From positions 117,775-181,774 of the forward strand of contig NZ_JABTTS010000008.1 of the NCBI RefSeq assembly GCF_018638295.1: a stretch of 64,000 nucleotides of DNA. Direction: 5' to 3'. Position numbers and translations under genes: made by a program. Source of the stretch: Streptomyces sp. CHD11. GTDB lineage: Bacteria; Actinomycetota; Actinomycetes; Streptomycetales; Streptomycetaceae. The notes beneath the pieces are model-generated. The model saw only the letters and a list, made by a program, of their open reading frames with translations. It was not told where the DNA came from and did no database searches. Positions 36,148 to 44,814 of the stretch are shown piece by piece (positions within the stretch are counted from its first letter, which is position 1; every line of letters starts with the position of its first letter).

Positions 36148-37125
36148 TCAGCGCGCGGAGAAGCCGTACACCGTCTCCGAGTGGAAGACCTCGCCCGGCC
36201 TGAGGACCGTGCCGGGGAACTCCGGACGGTTCGGTGAGTCGGGGAAGTGCTGGGTCTCCAGCGCGATGCCGTCCCCGGGCGAGAAGGGCCCGGTGATGTG
36301 GTCCGCGGTGTAGAGCTGCATCCCGGGCTCGGTCGTCGCCACCGTCAGCACCCGGCCGGACGCCGGGTCGTACAGCTCGGCCACCTCCACGGGCGTCCGG
36401 GTGACCCCCTTGTCGAGCACGAAGTTGTCGTCGTACCCCGTTCCGGCCCTGCGGGCCTCGCGGAAGTCGAAGCGGGTGCCGGAGACATCGGCGAGTTCAC
36501 CGGTCGGGATCATGTCCGGGCCGGAGGGCGTGTAGCGGGAGGCGGCGAGCCGCAGCTCGTGCCCGGCCGTGCGTCCGGAACCGGGGCCGCCCAGGTTCCA
36601 GTACGAGTGGTTCGTCAGGTTCACATGGGTCGGGGCGTCCGTCACCGCCTCGTACGCGATGCCCAGCGCCCCCCGCTCGTCCAGCGTGTACGTCACCGAG
36701 ACGTCCAGCCGCCCCGGGAAACCCTCCTCGCCGTGCTCGGCGACCAGGGAGAGGCGCAGACCGTTCTCGACCGGTGCGACGTCCCACACGCGCTTGTCGA
36801 AGCCCCGCTCACCGCCGTGCAGCGAGTTCGGCCCGTCGTTCGGCTTCAGGGTGTACGTGACCCCGTCCAAAGGGAAGCGCGCGCCCGCGATCCGGTTGGC
36901 GTACCGGCCGATGAGAGCGCCCAGGAAGGGCTCCGGATGCCGGAGGTAGCCCTCCAGACCGGGGAAGCCCAGCACCACGTTCCCGGCCCGCCCGTCCCGG
37001 TCCGGCACCTCGACGCTCTGCACGATCCCGCCGTACGACAGGATCCGTACCCGTACGCCCGCCCGCCGCAGGGTCCAACGGTGCACCGGGGTGCCGTCGG
37101 AAAGTGTGCCGAAGAGTTCGTTCAT
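36148..37125 (-). CDS. Cytoplasmic aldose 1-epimerase
   Basis: 325 aa galactose-mutarotase fold without a signal peptide. Key features are FLGALIGRYANRIAGARF, NSLHGGERGFDKRVW (H103), NLTNHSYWNL (H173) and the catalytic Glu in ALETQHFPDSPNRP. About half identical along its length by eye to the Tat-exported paralogue at 21167-22327, so the window carries an inside and an outside version. Start at the ATG that directly begins the fold. The convergent-free minus-strand gene upstream is an SGNH hydrolase that ends 15 bp away. Confidence 0.92.
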   Translation of the reverse strand: MNELFGTLSDGTPVHRWTLRRAGVRVRILSYGGIVQSVEVPDRDGRAGNVVLGFPGLEGYLRHPEPFLGALIGRYANRIAGARFPLDGVTYTLKPNDGPNSLHGGERGFDKRVWDVAPVENGLRLSLVAEHGEEGFPGRLDVSVTYTLDERGALGIAYEAVTDAPTHVNLTNHSYWNLGGPGSGRTAGHELRLAASRYTPSGPDMIPTGELADVSGTRFDFREARRAGTGYDDNFVLDKGVTRTPVEVAELYDPASGRVLTVATTEPGMQLYTADHITGPFSPGDGIALETQHFPDSPNRPEFPGTVLRPGEVFHSETVYGFSAR

Positions 37126-37140
37126 GCGCGAAACAATAGG

Positions 37141-38052
37141 TCACGGCTTCGTCGCCGTGACCGTCCGGTATGCGATCTCGGCCAGCTCCGCCTGCCCGTC
37201 GATGCTGGGATGGAACCAGTCCCAGCGGCTCAGCTGCCCGGTGCCGAAGCGGTACGCGTGCACCGCCCCGCCGTCGAAGCGGCAGCGGCTGTCCCCGGCG
37301 CAGACCTCCCGCAGTGCCTCGTTGTAATCCTGCACCCGCTGGTGCACGGTCTCCCGCCGCTGTGTCGCCGCCGCGTCCAGCGCGTCGGGGTCGCCCAGCA
37401 TCGACGGGCAGATGCCCAGCTTCCACACCTGCTTGCCCAGGGCGCTGGTCCGCCCCTGCGACCACAGCCGCTTCAGGTCCGGCACACTCGCCACATACAC
37501 CTGCGTCTTCGGCAGTGCCTCGCGCAGGGTGCGCAGCGCCTCCTCGAAGTCGGCGCGGAAGTCCGCCACCGGGGTCATCGCCGCCGTGGTCTCCCGGCAG
37601 GCGTCGTTCGCCCCCGTCATCACCGCCACCAGCTCCGGGGAGCGCCGCGCCGCCCGCGCCATCTGACCCGGCAGGTCCGCCATCCGGGACCCGGTCACCG
37701 CGTGGTTCCAGCTCCGCCCGGCCGCCTCCGTCCGCCCCAGCAGCCGTACGGCGAGACTGTCGACCTGCTCGCTGCCGCCCGTCGCCCACGACACCTCGGG
37801 GCAGTCCGACAGCACCGCGCAGGCGTCGAACCCGGTGGTGATCGAGTCACCCACGGCGGCGACCGAGTCCGGGGAGGTGTCCCACACGGGTGTGGGCCTC
37901 GCGGACGGCCGCCCCTGCTTAGCCGCCGTACCGGACGGTGCGGGGGAGTCGCCGCCCACGGCGTCGCATCCCGCCACGCCGAGCGCGGCGGCCGTCACCA
38001 GAACGAGCACGGCCCGCGCAGGGCGCGTCCCCCTCCGCGTCGTCTGTCCCAT
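37141..38052 (-). CDS. SGNH-hydrolase lipoprotein
   Basis: 303 aa from the ATG at 38052, preceded by GGGGAGG; the frame is open further upstream without a ribosome binding site. Lipobox GVAGC gives lipidated Cys29. SGNH blocks: GDS with nucleophile Ser70, a Gly/Asn pair in SWNHAVTGSRM, GAND at 147-150, and the Asp/His pair in DWFHPSIDGQ. Two additional cysteine pairs may form disulfides. Such enzymes are cell-surface esterases or lipases; substrate unknown. 15 bp upstream of the cytoplasmic epimerase gene, so a shared transcript is possible. Confidence 0.88.
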   Translation of the reverse strand: MGQTTRRGTRPARAVLVLVTAAALGVAGCDAVGGDSPAPSGTAAKQGRPSARPTPVWDTSPDSVAAVGDSITTGFDACAVLSDCPEVSWATGGSEQVDSLAVRLLGRTEAAGRSWNHAVTGSRMADLPGQMARAARRSPELVAVMTGANDACRETTAAMTPVADFRADFEEALRTLREALPKTQVYVASVPDLKRLWSQGRTSALGKQVWKLGICPSMLGDPDALDAAATQRRETVHQRVQDYNEALREVCAGDSRCRFDGGAVHAYRFGTGQLSRWDWFHPSIDGQAELAEIAYRTVTATKP

Positions 38053-38333
38053 CCGTCGCCTCCCCGCGCCGTACCGGTGAATCCGTTCCCCCACCCTTAC
38101 AACGCACGGGAGTTCCCGCCCGTCCGAGGCGCCCGTCCGAAGCGCCCGTGCCACGCGGCGCCCTCCGCCCGCACAGGCGTCCTGCCGGGTGAATGGCGGG
38201 GGTTTCCCAGCACCATGACGGACGGTACGTCACACTCCCTGCCCCGGCGCACGGTAGCCTCGCCATCAACGCGGCCCGCACGCCGCGGCCGTTACGCCCG
38301 ATCCAAGACGAACCGCTCAGCCCGGAGGTTCCG

Positions 38334-38828
38334 GTGACGACTCGTGGAGTCCTGTACGTGCACTCCGCGCCCCGCGCGCTGTGCCCGCACGTCGAGTGGG
38401 CCGTCGCCGGGGTGCTCGGCACGCGCGTCAGCCTGGACTGGATCCGCCAGCCCGCGGCCCCCGGCACCTGGCGCTCGGAGTTCTCCTGGCAGGGCCGGCC
38501 CGCCACCGCCTCCCAGCTCGCCTCCGCACTGCGCGGCTGGCAGATGCTGCGTTTCGAGGCCACCGCCGAGCCCAGCGCCACCGCCGAGGGCGAGCGCTAC
38601 AGCTGCACCCCCGACCTCGGCATCTTCCACGCCGTCACCGGCATCCACGGCGACATCCTCATCCCCGAGGACCGTCTGCGCGCCGCCCTGGTCCGCTCCC
38701 AGGCCGAAGAGACCGACCTGGAGTCGGAGATCGCCAAACTCCTCGGCAAACCCTGGGACGACGAACTCGAACCCTTCCGCCACGCAGGAGAAGGCGCCCC
38801 GGTCCGCTGGCTCCACCAGGTGGTCTAG
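38334..38828 (+). CDS. DUF3145 family protein
   Basis: 164 aa, GTG start with GGAGG 5 nt upstream. It has the full actinobacterial DUF3145 sequence: TRGVLYVHSAPRALCPHVEWA at the start, WSEF-like core (WRSEFSWQG), GWQMLRFEATAEPS, and LGIFHAVTGIHGDILIPEDRLR. The family is universal in actinobacteria and nearly always next to fabF; function not known. The adjacency to fatty-acid genes suggests a lipid role. A TAGCCT -10-like box lies at 38255-38260. Convergent with fabF. Confidence 0.93.
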   Translation: MTTRGVLYVHSAPRALCPHVEWAVAGVLGTRVSLDWIRQPAAPGTWRSEFSWQGRPATASQLASALRGWQMLRFEATAEPSATAEGERYSCTPDLGIFHAVTGIHGDILIPEDRLRAALVRSQAEETDLESEIAKLLGKPWDDELEPFRHAGEGAPVRWLHQVV

Positions 38829-38833
38829 GGACA

Positions 38834-38893
38834 CGGGGAACTGCGCAGAGGGTCTGGGGGCGCGGGGAACTGCGCAAAGGGGGTCTGGGGGCG
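38834..38893. repeat. Two tandem copies of a GGGGAACTGCGCA repeat
   Basis: Copy one (38834-38862) and copy two (38863-38893) share CGGGGAACTGCGCA-AGGG-CTGGGGGCG. A related sequence with GCGCGGGGAACCGCGC occurs at 57543-57560. This is a dispersed Streptomyces extragenic repeat family. Confidence 0.65.
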
Positions 38894-38903
38894 AAGCCCC
38901 CAG
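38885..38903. terminator. Hairpin after DUF3145
   Basis: Eight-bp stem CTGGGGGC / GCCCCCAG with a GAA loop, 57 bp after the DUF3145 stop and overlapping the second repeat copy. Confidence 0.55.
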
Positions 38904-38984
38904 GGACGGGAAGGGAAGGGGCGGCGGGGGCGAAGTAATCCCACCCTCACGGCGCTGCACCCACCCCGCCCGCGCCGCACGGCA

Positions 38985-39015
38985 AAGGGCCCCCACCACG
39001 AAGGCGGGAGCCCTT
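38985..39015 (-). terminator. Terminator of the fab operon
   Basis: Arms AAGGGC-CCC and GGG-GCCCTT with one mismatch and an 11-nt loop, 20 bp after the fabF stop; a short T-run follows on the minus strand. Confidence 0.7.
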
Positions 39016-39035
39016 CGAAGCGCCGACACCGGCGG

Positions 39036-40307
39036 TCACACCGACCGGAACGCCAGCACCACGTTGTGCCCACCGAAGCCGAACGAGTCGTTCAACGCGG
39101 CGATCCGCCCGTCCACGGGCAGCTTCCGCGCCTCCCCCCGCACGACATCCGCCGCCGCCTCGGCCTCGGGGTCGAGGTTCTCGACGTTGATCGTCGGCGG
39201 AGCCACGCGGTGGTACAGCGCCAGCACGGTCGCCACCGACTCCACGCCACCGGCGCCGCCGAGCAGATGACCGGTCATCGACTTCGTCGCGGAGACCGCG
39301 AAGTGGTCCGCGTCGTCCCCGAACACCTTCCGCAGCGCCTTCAGCTCCGCGATGTCGCCCGCCGGCGTCGACGTGGCGTGCGCGTTGACGTGCACGATCT
39401 CCGCCGGATCCAGATCCGTCCGGTCCAGCAGGTTCCTCAGCGCCGCCGAGATGCCCCGCCCCTCCGGCTCCGGCTGCACGATGTCGTGCGCGTCGGCCGA
39501 GATGCCCTGGCCGACCGCCTCCGCGTAGACGCGGGCGCCGCGCGCGGCGGCGTGCTCGGCGGACTCCAGGACGACGACACCCGCGCCCTCGCCCAGAACG
39601 AAGCCGTCCCGGCCGACGTCGTACGGACGCGACGCGCCCTCGGGGTCGTCGTTGTTCTTCGACATCGCCATCATGTTGCCGAACGCGGCGATCGGCAGCG
39701 GGTGGATCGCCGCCTCCGTGCCGCCCGCGACGACCACGTCGGCGCGGCCGCTGCGGATCATCTCGATGGCGTAGCCGATCGCCTCGGCACCCGACGCGCA
39801 CGCGGAGACCGGGGTGTGCACGCCCGCACGGGCGCCCACCGCGAGGCCCACGTTCGCGGACGGGCCGTTCGGCATCAGCATGGGGACGGTGTGCGGGGAG
39901 ACGCGGCGGACGCCCTTCTCCTTCAGCACGTCGTACTGGTCCAGCAGGGTCGTCACACCGCCGATGCCGGAGGCGATGACCGCGCCCAGCCGGTCCGGGT
40001 CGACGTTCGGGTCCTCGCCGGCCTTGGCTTCGAAACCGGCGTCGGCCCACGCCTCCTTGGCCGCGACCAGCGCGAACTGCGCCGAGCGGTCCAGTCGGCG
40101 GGCCTGCGGCCGGGGGATGACCTCGGTGGGCTCGACGGCCACGGGTGCCGCGATACGGACCGCCTGGTCGGCGGCCCACTCCTGCTCCAGGGGCTTGACG
40201 CCGGAACGTCCGGCGACCAGGCCCTCCCAGGTAGAGGCTGCGTCGCCACCCAGCGGTGTGGTTGCGCCGATACCGGTGACGACCACGGTGCGATTGGTCG
40301 GGCTCAT
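39036..40307 (-). CDS. fabF: Beta-ketoacyl-ACP synthase II
   Basis: 423 aa. Condenses malonyl-ACP with acyl-ACP during chain elongation in type II fatty-acid synthesis in the cytoplasm. The nucleophile Cys170 is in VSACASGAEAIG; the two active-site histidines are in NAHATSTPAGD and TGHLLGGAGG; the Gly-rich end is NDSFGFGGHNVVLAF. Last gene of the fabD-fabH-acpP-fabF operon. A GGAG lies about 13 nt before the ATG, and acpP stops 123 bp upstream. Confidence 0.97.
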   Translation of the reverse strand: MSPTNRTVVVTGIGATTPLGGDAASTWEGLVAGRSGVKPLEQEWAADQAVRIAAPVAVEPTEVIPRPQARRLDRSAQFALVAAKEAWADAGFEAKAGEDPNVDPDRLGAVIASGIGGVTTLLDQYDVLKEKGVRRVSPHTVPMLMPNGPSANVGLAVGARAGVHTPVSACASGAEAIGYAIEMIRSGRADVVVAGGTEAAIHPLPIAAFGNMMAMSKNNDDPEGASRPYDVGRDGFVLGEGAGVVVLESAEHAAARGARVYAEAVGQGISADAHDIVQPEPEGRGISAALRNLLDRTDLDPAEIVHVNAHATSTPAGDIAELKALRKVFGDDADHFAVSATKSMTGHLLGGAGGVESVATVLALYHRVAPPTINVENLDPEAEAAADVVRGEARKLPVDGRIAALNDSFGFGGHNVVLAFRSV

Positions 40308-40430
40308 CGGGATGCTTTCTCCAACGGATCTACGAGGATTCGTACGGCGCCACCGCCGGGTGGCGGGGCCGGGCTCCCGGCCCCCGGGCCTCCCGTTCCG
40401 ATGGAAGACGGACGGAAGGCCCGGCAGGGC

Positions 40431-40679
40431 TCAGGCCTGGTGCTTGAGGATGTAGTCGGCGGCGTCGCCGACCGTCTTGAGGTTCTTGACGTCGTCGTCC
40501 GGGATCTTGACGTCGAAGCGCTCTTCGGCGGCGACGACGACCTCGACCATGGACAGCGAGTCGACGTCCAGGTCGTCGGTGAAGGACTTGTCCAGCTGGA
40601 CGTCCTCAACCGGGATGCCGGCGATCTCGTTCACGATCTCCGCGAGACCGGCGACGATCTCTTCCTGAGTGGCGGCCAT
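40431..40679 (-). CDS. acpP: Acyl carrier protein
   Basis: 82 aa, strongly acidic, four-helix fold. The 4'-phosphopantetheine attachment Ser is Ser41 in LDVDSLSMVE. AAGGAG 8 nt before the ATG is one of the strongest ribosome binding sites in the window, as expected for an abundant carrier. Lies between fabH and fabF with gaps of 79 and 123 bp. It carries the growing chain for all condensing enzymes of this operon. Confidence 0.97.
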   Translation of the reverse strand: MAATQEEIVAGLAEIVNEIAGIPVEDVQLDKSFTDDLDVDSLSMVEVVVAAEERFDVKIPDDDVKNLKTVGDAADYILKHQA

Positions 40680-40758
40680 GATGGCGCTCCTTCTTTGTGA
40701 TTCCAGCGGATGAAACGGTGTGTCCTCCGTGCCGGACCGATGATCCGGCACGGAGTGC

Positions 40759-41790
40759 CTAGGGGAGGGTAACGACCGTTGCGGCGTAGACGAGACCCGC
40801 CCCGAAGCCGATGACGAGCGCGGTGTCGCCGCTCTTCGCCTCGCCGGTCGCCAGGAGCCGCTCCATCGCGAGCGGGATCGAGGCGGCCGAGGTGTTGCCG
40901 GTGGTGCGGATGTCACGGGCGACCGTGACGTGCTCCGGCAGTTTCAGGGTCTTCACCATCGAGTCGATGATCCGCACATTGGCCTGGTGCGGGATGAAGA
41001 CGTCCAGGTCGTCCGGGCTGATCCCGGCCGCGTCCAGCGCCTGCTGCGCGACCTTCGCCATCTCGAACACGGCCCAGCGGAACACCGCCTGGCCCTCCTG
41101 CGTGATCGCGGGGAACTTCACGTTGCCCGCGCTGTCGAGCGGCAGCGAGGAGGAATCGCCGGCGTGGAGCCTGTCCCACGGCACGGTCTGCTTGATGGTC
41201 TCGGACTTGTCGCCCTCCGAGCCCCACACGGTCGGGCCGATCGCCGGTTCCTGCGACGGGCCGACGACCACGGCGCCCGCGCCGTCACCGAACAGGAAGG
41301 CGGTGGCCCGGTCCTCGAGGTCGGTCAGGTCACTCAGCCGCTCCACGCCGATGACGAGCACGTACTCGGCGGAACCCTCGACGACCATGCCCTTGGCCAG
41401 CGTCAGCCCGTAGCCGAAGCCCGCGCAGCCGGCCGAGATGTCGAAGGCCGCGGCCTTGTCCGTGCCCAGCCTGTGGGCGATCTCGGTCGCGACGGCCGGG
41501 GTCTGGCTGAAGTGCGACACGGTCGACACGACGACGGCACCGATCCGCGCGGAGTCGATCCCGGCGTCGGCGATCGCCTTGCCGGAGGCCTCGACGGACA
41601 TCGCCGCGACGGTCTCCTCGGGGGAGGCCCAGTGCCGGGTCTCGATGCCGGAGCGCGACCGGATCCACTCGTCGGACGAGTCGATCGTCTCCAGGATCAC
41701 CTCGTTCGGCACGACCCGGGTCGGGCGGTAGCCGCCCACGCCGAGGATGCGCGCGTACGGGGCGCCCTTGCTGGGCTTGATCTTCGCCAT
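40759..41790 (-). CDS. fabH: Beta-ketoacyl-ACP synthase III
   Basis: 343 aa. Starts fatty-acid synthesis by condensing a short acyl-CoA with malonyl-ACP; in Streptomyces branched starters such as isobutyryl-CoA are accepted. The triad is Cys122 in DISAGCAGFGYG, His in FIPHQANVRI and Asn in RTTGNTSAAS. The N-terminal 10-residue extension MAKIKPSKGA is usual in Streptomyces FabH. 22 bp after fabD, in the same transcript. Confidence 0.97.
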   Translation of the reverse strand: MAKIKPSKGAPYARILGVGGYRPTRVVPNEVILETIDSSDEWIRSRSGIETRHWASPEETVAAMSVEASGKAIADAGIDSARIGAVVVSTVSHFSQTPAVATEIAHRLGTDKAAAFDISAGCAGFGYGLTLAKGMVVEGSAEYVLVIGVERLSDLTDLEDRATAFLFGDGAGAVVVGPSQEPAIGPTVWGSEGDKSETIKQTVPWDRLHAGDSSSLPLDSAGNVKFPAITQEGQAVFRWAVFEMAKVAQQALDAAGISPDDLDVFIPHQANVRIIDSMVKTLKLPEHVTVARDIRTTGNTSAASIPLAMERLLATGEAKSGDTALVIGFGAGLVYAATVVTLP

Positions 41791-41812
41791 GCGGGTCGGC
41801 TCCTTAAGGCGA

Positions 41813-42727
41813 TCAGGCGGTGTGCTCGGCGATGAGCTCGCGGGCCGCGTCGAGGTCTGCGGGCGTCTTCAGGGCCAGCGTCTTCACGCCGGGCAGGGCG
41901 CGCTTGGCGAGGCCGGCCAGGGTGCCGCCGGGGCAGACCTCCAGGAGGGCGGTGACGCCCAGCTCCTTGAAGGTCTCCATGCACAGGTCCCAGCGGACCG
42001 GGTTGGCGACCTGGCCGACCAGACGCTCCAGCACCTCGCCGCCGGAGGCGACCGCCTTGCCGTCCCTGTTCGACACGTAGGTGAGCTTCGGGTCGCCGGG
42101 AGCCAGGTCCTCGGCGGCCTTCGCCAACGCGTCGACCGCGGGGCCCATGTGGTGCGTGTGGAAGGCACCGGCCACCTTCAGGGCGACGACCTTGCGCACA
42201 CCCTCGGGCTTGTCCGCCTCCAGCGCGGCGATCTGCTCCGTGGTCCCGGCCGCGACGATCTGGCCCGCGCCGTTGATGTTCGCCGGGGTCAGGCCCAGCT
42301 TCTCCAGGTGCGCCAGGGTCACCTCGGGGTCGCCCCCGAGCAGCGCCGCCATGCCGGTCCGGGTGACGGCGGCGGCCTCGGCCATGGCCAGGCCCCGCTC
42401 GCGCACGAGGGAGAGCGCGGCGGTGTCGTCGAGGACACCCGCGAAGGCGGCGGCGGTGATCTCACCGACACTGTGACCGGCCACGGCACCGGGTGCCACA
42501 TCTCCGAGCGCGGCGGCGGACAGCAGTCCGGCCGCGACCAGCAGCGGCTGGGCGACGGCCGTGTCGCGGATCGCGTCCGCGTCGGCCTTCGTGCCGTAGT
42601 GGGCGAGGTCGAGTCCGATGGCGTCGGACCAGCCGGCGACGCGGTCCGCGGCACCGGGGAGTTCGAGCCATTCAGTCAGGAAGCCGGGCGTCTGGGCGCC
42701 TTGGCCGGGAGCGACGAGTACGAGCAC
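41813..42727 (-). CDS. fabD: Malonyl-CoA:ACP transacylase
   Basis: 304 aa. Transfers malonyl from CoA to ACP and in Streptomyces also serves type II polyketide synthases. The nucleophile Ser86 is in AGHSVGEI; the His partner is in VAGAFHTHHM; the oxyanion Gln is in APGQGAQ. The GTG at 42727 gives the family start LVLVAPGQGAQ; a GTG two codons upstream (42733) is possible. The frame is open far upstream through the fasR end but without family sequence. First gene of the fab operon. Confidence 0.96.
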   Translation of the reverse strand: MLVLVAPGQGAQTPGFLTEWLELPGAADRVAGWSDAIGLDLAHYGTKADADAIRDTAVAQPLLVAAGLLSAAALGDVAPGAVAGHSVGEITAAAFAGVLDDTAALSLVRERGLAMAEAAAVTRTGMAALLGGDPEVTLAHLEKLGLTPANINGAGQIVAAGTTEQIAALEADKPEGVRKVVALKVAGAFHTHHMGPAVDALAKAAEDLAPGDPKLTYVSNRDGKAVASGGEVLERLVGQVANPVRWDLCMETFKELGVTALLEVCPGGTLAGLAKRALPGVKTLALKTPADLDAARELIAEHTA

Positions 42728-42793
42728 TCTCACACTCTCTCTTGGGTACGGGCACGGCCGCCCGTGGGGACAAGGACGAAGAACAGCAGGGGG

Positions 42794-42814
42794 TTTTGTG
42801 GAGCCTCCACAAAA
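42794..42814. promoter_or_regulatory. Perfect 21-bp palindrome between fasR and fabD
   Basis: Ten-bp arms (TTTTGTGGAG and its complement) with one central base, starting 2 bp after the fasR stop and ending 66 bp before the fabD start. In S. coelicolor FasR activates the fabDHPF operon through this intergenic region. The palindrome is therefore the prime candidate for the FasR target, though it could also act as a terminator for fasR. Confidence 0.6.
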
Positions 42815-42816
42815 GA

Positions 42817-44022
42817 CTAGGACTGAAGATCGCCATCGGCCAGACGCCCCAGGATCAGCGCGATTCGCAGGGTGAACGCAGAGCGTACATCGGAGGGTGA
42901 CCATCCGGTGACGTCTGTCACACGTCGGAGCCGGTAACGAACGGTGTTGGGGTGAACGAACAGCATCCGCGCGGCACCTTCGAGACTGCTCGCCTGCTCC
43001 AGATAGACACTGAGCGTCTCCAGCAGCGCGGCCCCGGCCTCCTCCAGTGGTCTGTAGATCTCCTCCACCAACTGCTCGCGGGCGGACGGGTCTCCGGCCA
43101 TCGCCCGCTCCGGAAGCAGATCGTCCGCCAGCACCGGACGCGGGGCGTCCTGCCAGGCCGAACACGCCTTGAGCCCCGCGGCGGCGGCCTGCGCGGACCG
43201 GGTCGCGGCCTGCAGGTCCGGCACCACGGGACCGGCCACCACCGGCCCCGCCGCGTACGGCCCGATCAGCGACTTCGCGACGGCGATCGGATCGTCGCTG
43301 CCACCGGCGATCACCACCAGCCGCTCCCCGAGCACCCCGGTCAGCACCTGGAGCTTGGCGTGCCGGGCGGCCCGCCGGATCGCCTCCACGGTCAGCTCGG
43401 AGTCACCGTCCGGCGCGGGCCCGAGGACCACACACACGTGCTCGGGCGAGTTCCACCCCAGCGCGGCGGCCCGCGACACGGCCCCCTCGTCGGCCTCACC
43501 GCTCAGCACCGCGTTCACCACCAGCGACTCCAGCCGCGCGTCCCAGGCACCCCGTGCCTCGGCGGCCTGCGCGTACACCTGGGCGGTGGCGAAGGCGATC
43601 TCCCGCGCGTACACCAGCAGCGCCTCACGCAGCACGCTCTCGTCCCCGGGCGCCGCCACCTCGTCGATCGCCGACTCCATCACCTCGATGGTGGTGCGCA
43701 CCATCTCCACGGTCTGGCGCAGCGTGATCGCCCGGGTCAGCTCACGCGGCGCGGTGCCGAACACGTCGGTGGAGATGGCCTGCGGTGCGTCGGGACGCCG
43801 GAACCACTCGGTGAACGCGGCGATGCCCGCCTGCGCGACCAGACCGATCCAGGAACGGTTCTCCGGTGGCATGGCCCGGTACCAGGACAGCGTCTCGTCC
43901 ATCCGCGCGATCGCCTGCGCGGCGAGCGTGCCGGACGACTGCTCCAGCCGCTTCAGCGTCGCGGGATGCGGATGGGCGGGGCCGGCGGCGGCTTCTGGGG
44001 TACTGGTTTCGGGTTCGGGCAC
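42817..44022 (-). CDS. fasR: Fatty-acid synthesis activator FasR
   Basis: 401 aa, GTG start. A helical N-terminal region is followed by a GGDEF-like middle domain and a C-terminal PucR-type helix-turn-helix: SLEGAARMLFVHPNTVRYRLRRVTDVTGWSP. Length, domain order and the place immediately upstream of fabD match FasR of S. coelicolor, which activates fabDHPF and links it to malonyl or acyl signals. It shares architecture with the partial regulator at the left edge of the window. The 89-bp gap to fabD contains a palindrome. Confidence 0.93.
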   Translation of the reverse strand: MPEPETSTPEAAAGPAHPHPATLKRLEQSSGTLAAQAIARMDETLSWYRAMPPENRSWIGLVAQAGIAAFTEWFRRPDAPQAISTDVFGTAPRELTRAITLRQTVEMVRTTIEVMESAIDEVAAPGDESVLREALLVYAREIAFATAQVYAQAAEARGAWDARLESLVVNAVLSGEADEGAVSRAAALGWNSPEHVCVVLGPAPDGDSELTVEAIRRAARHAKLQVLTGVLGERLVVIAGGSDDPIAVAKSLIGPYAAGPVVAGPVVPDLQAATRSAQAAAAGLKACSAWQDAPRPVLADDLLPERAMAGDPSAREQLVEEIYRPLEEAGAALLETLSVYLEQASSLEGAARMLFVHPNTVRYRLRRVTDVTGWSPSDVRSAFTLRIALILGRLADGDLQS

Positions 44023-44068
44023 GGGGACAAGACTGCCTTATCGGGACGGCCGCGCGTGTCGCAGGGCC

Positions 44069-44074
44069 TACGGT
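44069..44074 (+). promoter_or_regulatory. -10 box TACGGT, leaderless start
   Basis: TACGGT ends 7 nt before a GTG at 44082 that is followed by an ATG; there is no ribosome binding site. Divergent from fasR with only about 45 bp between the box and the fasR start. Confidence 0.45.
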
Positions 44075-44081
44075 GGATCCT

Positions 44082-44744
44082 GTGATGGACGTACGGCGCG
44101 CGCACGAGCGCTACCTGGGCGGCGACCCGGCGGCCGGGATCGAGTCCCGCCACGCCTTCTCCTTCGGCCCCCACTACGACCCCGGCAACCTCCGCTTCGG
44201 CGCGGTGATCGCCTGCAACGAGGAGCACCTGGGCCCCGGCGCCGGTTTCGGCGAGCACCCGCACAGCCACACCGAGATCGTGACCTGGGTGGTAGCGGGC
44301 GAACTCACCCACCGCGACTCCACGGGCGAGGAGACGGTGATCCGCCCCGGCGACGTCCAGCGTCTGAGCGCCGCGTCCGGCGTCCGCCACGTGGAACGCA
44401 ACGCGGGCTCCGCCCCCCTCACCTTCCTCCAGATGTGGCTCGCCCCCCTCACCCCCGGCGGCGACCCCTTCTACGAGGTCGTCCGCGGCATAGCCGACTC
44501 CACCCCGTACGCCCTCCCGGAGGCCGGCGCGATGCTCCACGTCCGCCGCCTCTCGGCGGGGGAGCGGACGGCGGTACCGGACGCGCCCTACGTCTACCTC
44601 CACGTCGTCCGCGGCGACGTCCACCTGGACGGGGAGCACCTGCACCCGGGCGACGCGGCCCGCCTCACGGACACCAAGGACACCGAGGCGGTCGCCGCGA
44701 ACGCCTCGGCGGAGCTGTTGCTGTGGGAGATGCGGGGAGCGTGA
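44082..44744 (+). CDS. Pirin family protein
   Basis: 220 aa bicupin. The N-terminal metal site is formed by H59, H61, H103 and E105 (EHPHSHTEI and VRHVERN), as in human pirin and bacterial quercetinase-like YhhW. The C-terminal cupin lacks metal residues, as usual. The GTG at 44082 fits a leaderless transcript; the ATG one codon later is the alternative. Divergent from fasR. Proposed activities include quercetin 2,3-dioxygenase or regulation by protein contact; none can be assigned here. Confidence 0.9.
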   Translation: MMDVRRAHERYLGGDPAAGIESRHAFSFGPHYDPGNLRFGAVIACNEEHLGPGAGFGEHPHSHTEIVTWVVAGELTHRDSTGEETVIRPGDVQRLSAASGVRHVERNAGSAPLTFLQMWLAPLTPGGDPFYEVVRGIADSTPYALPEAGAMLHVRRLSAGERTAVPDAPYVYLHVVRGDVHLDGEHLHPGDAARLTDTKDTEAVAANASAELLLWEMRGA

Positions 44745-44814
44745 CGCGGGCCGCCACGGGCGCCTGTCACGCCCGGGATACACTGCTCCGCTCCCCTGAC
44801 TGGAGGTCACCCGA

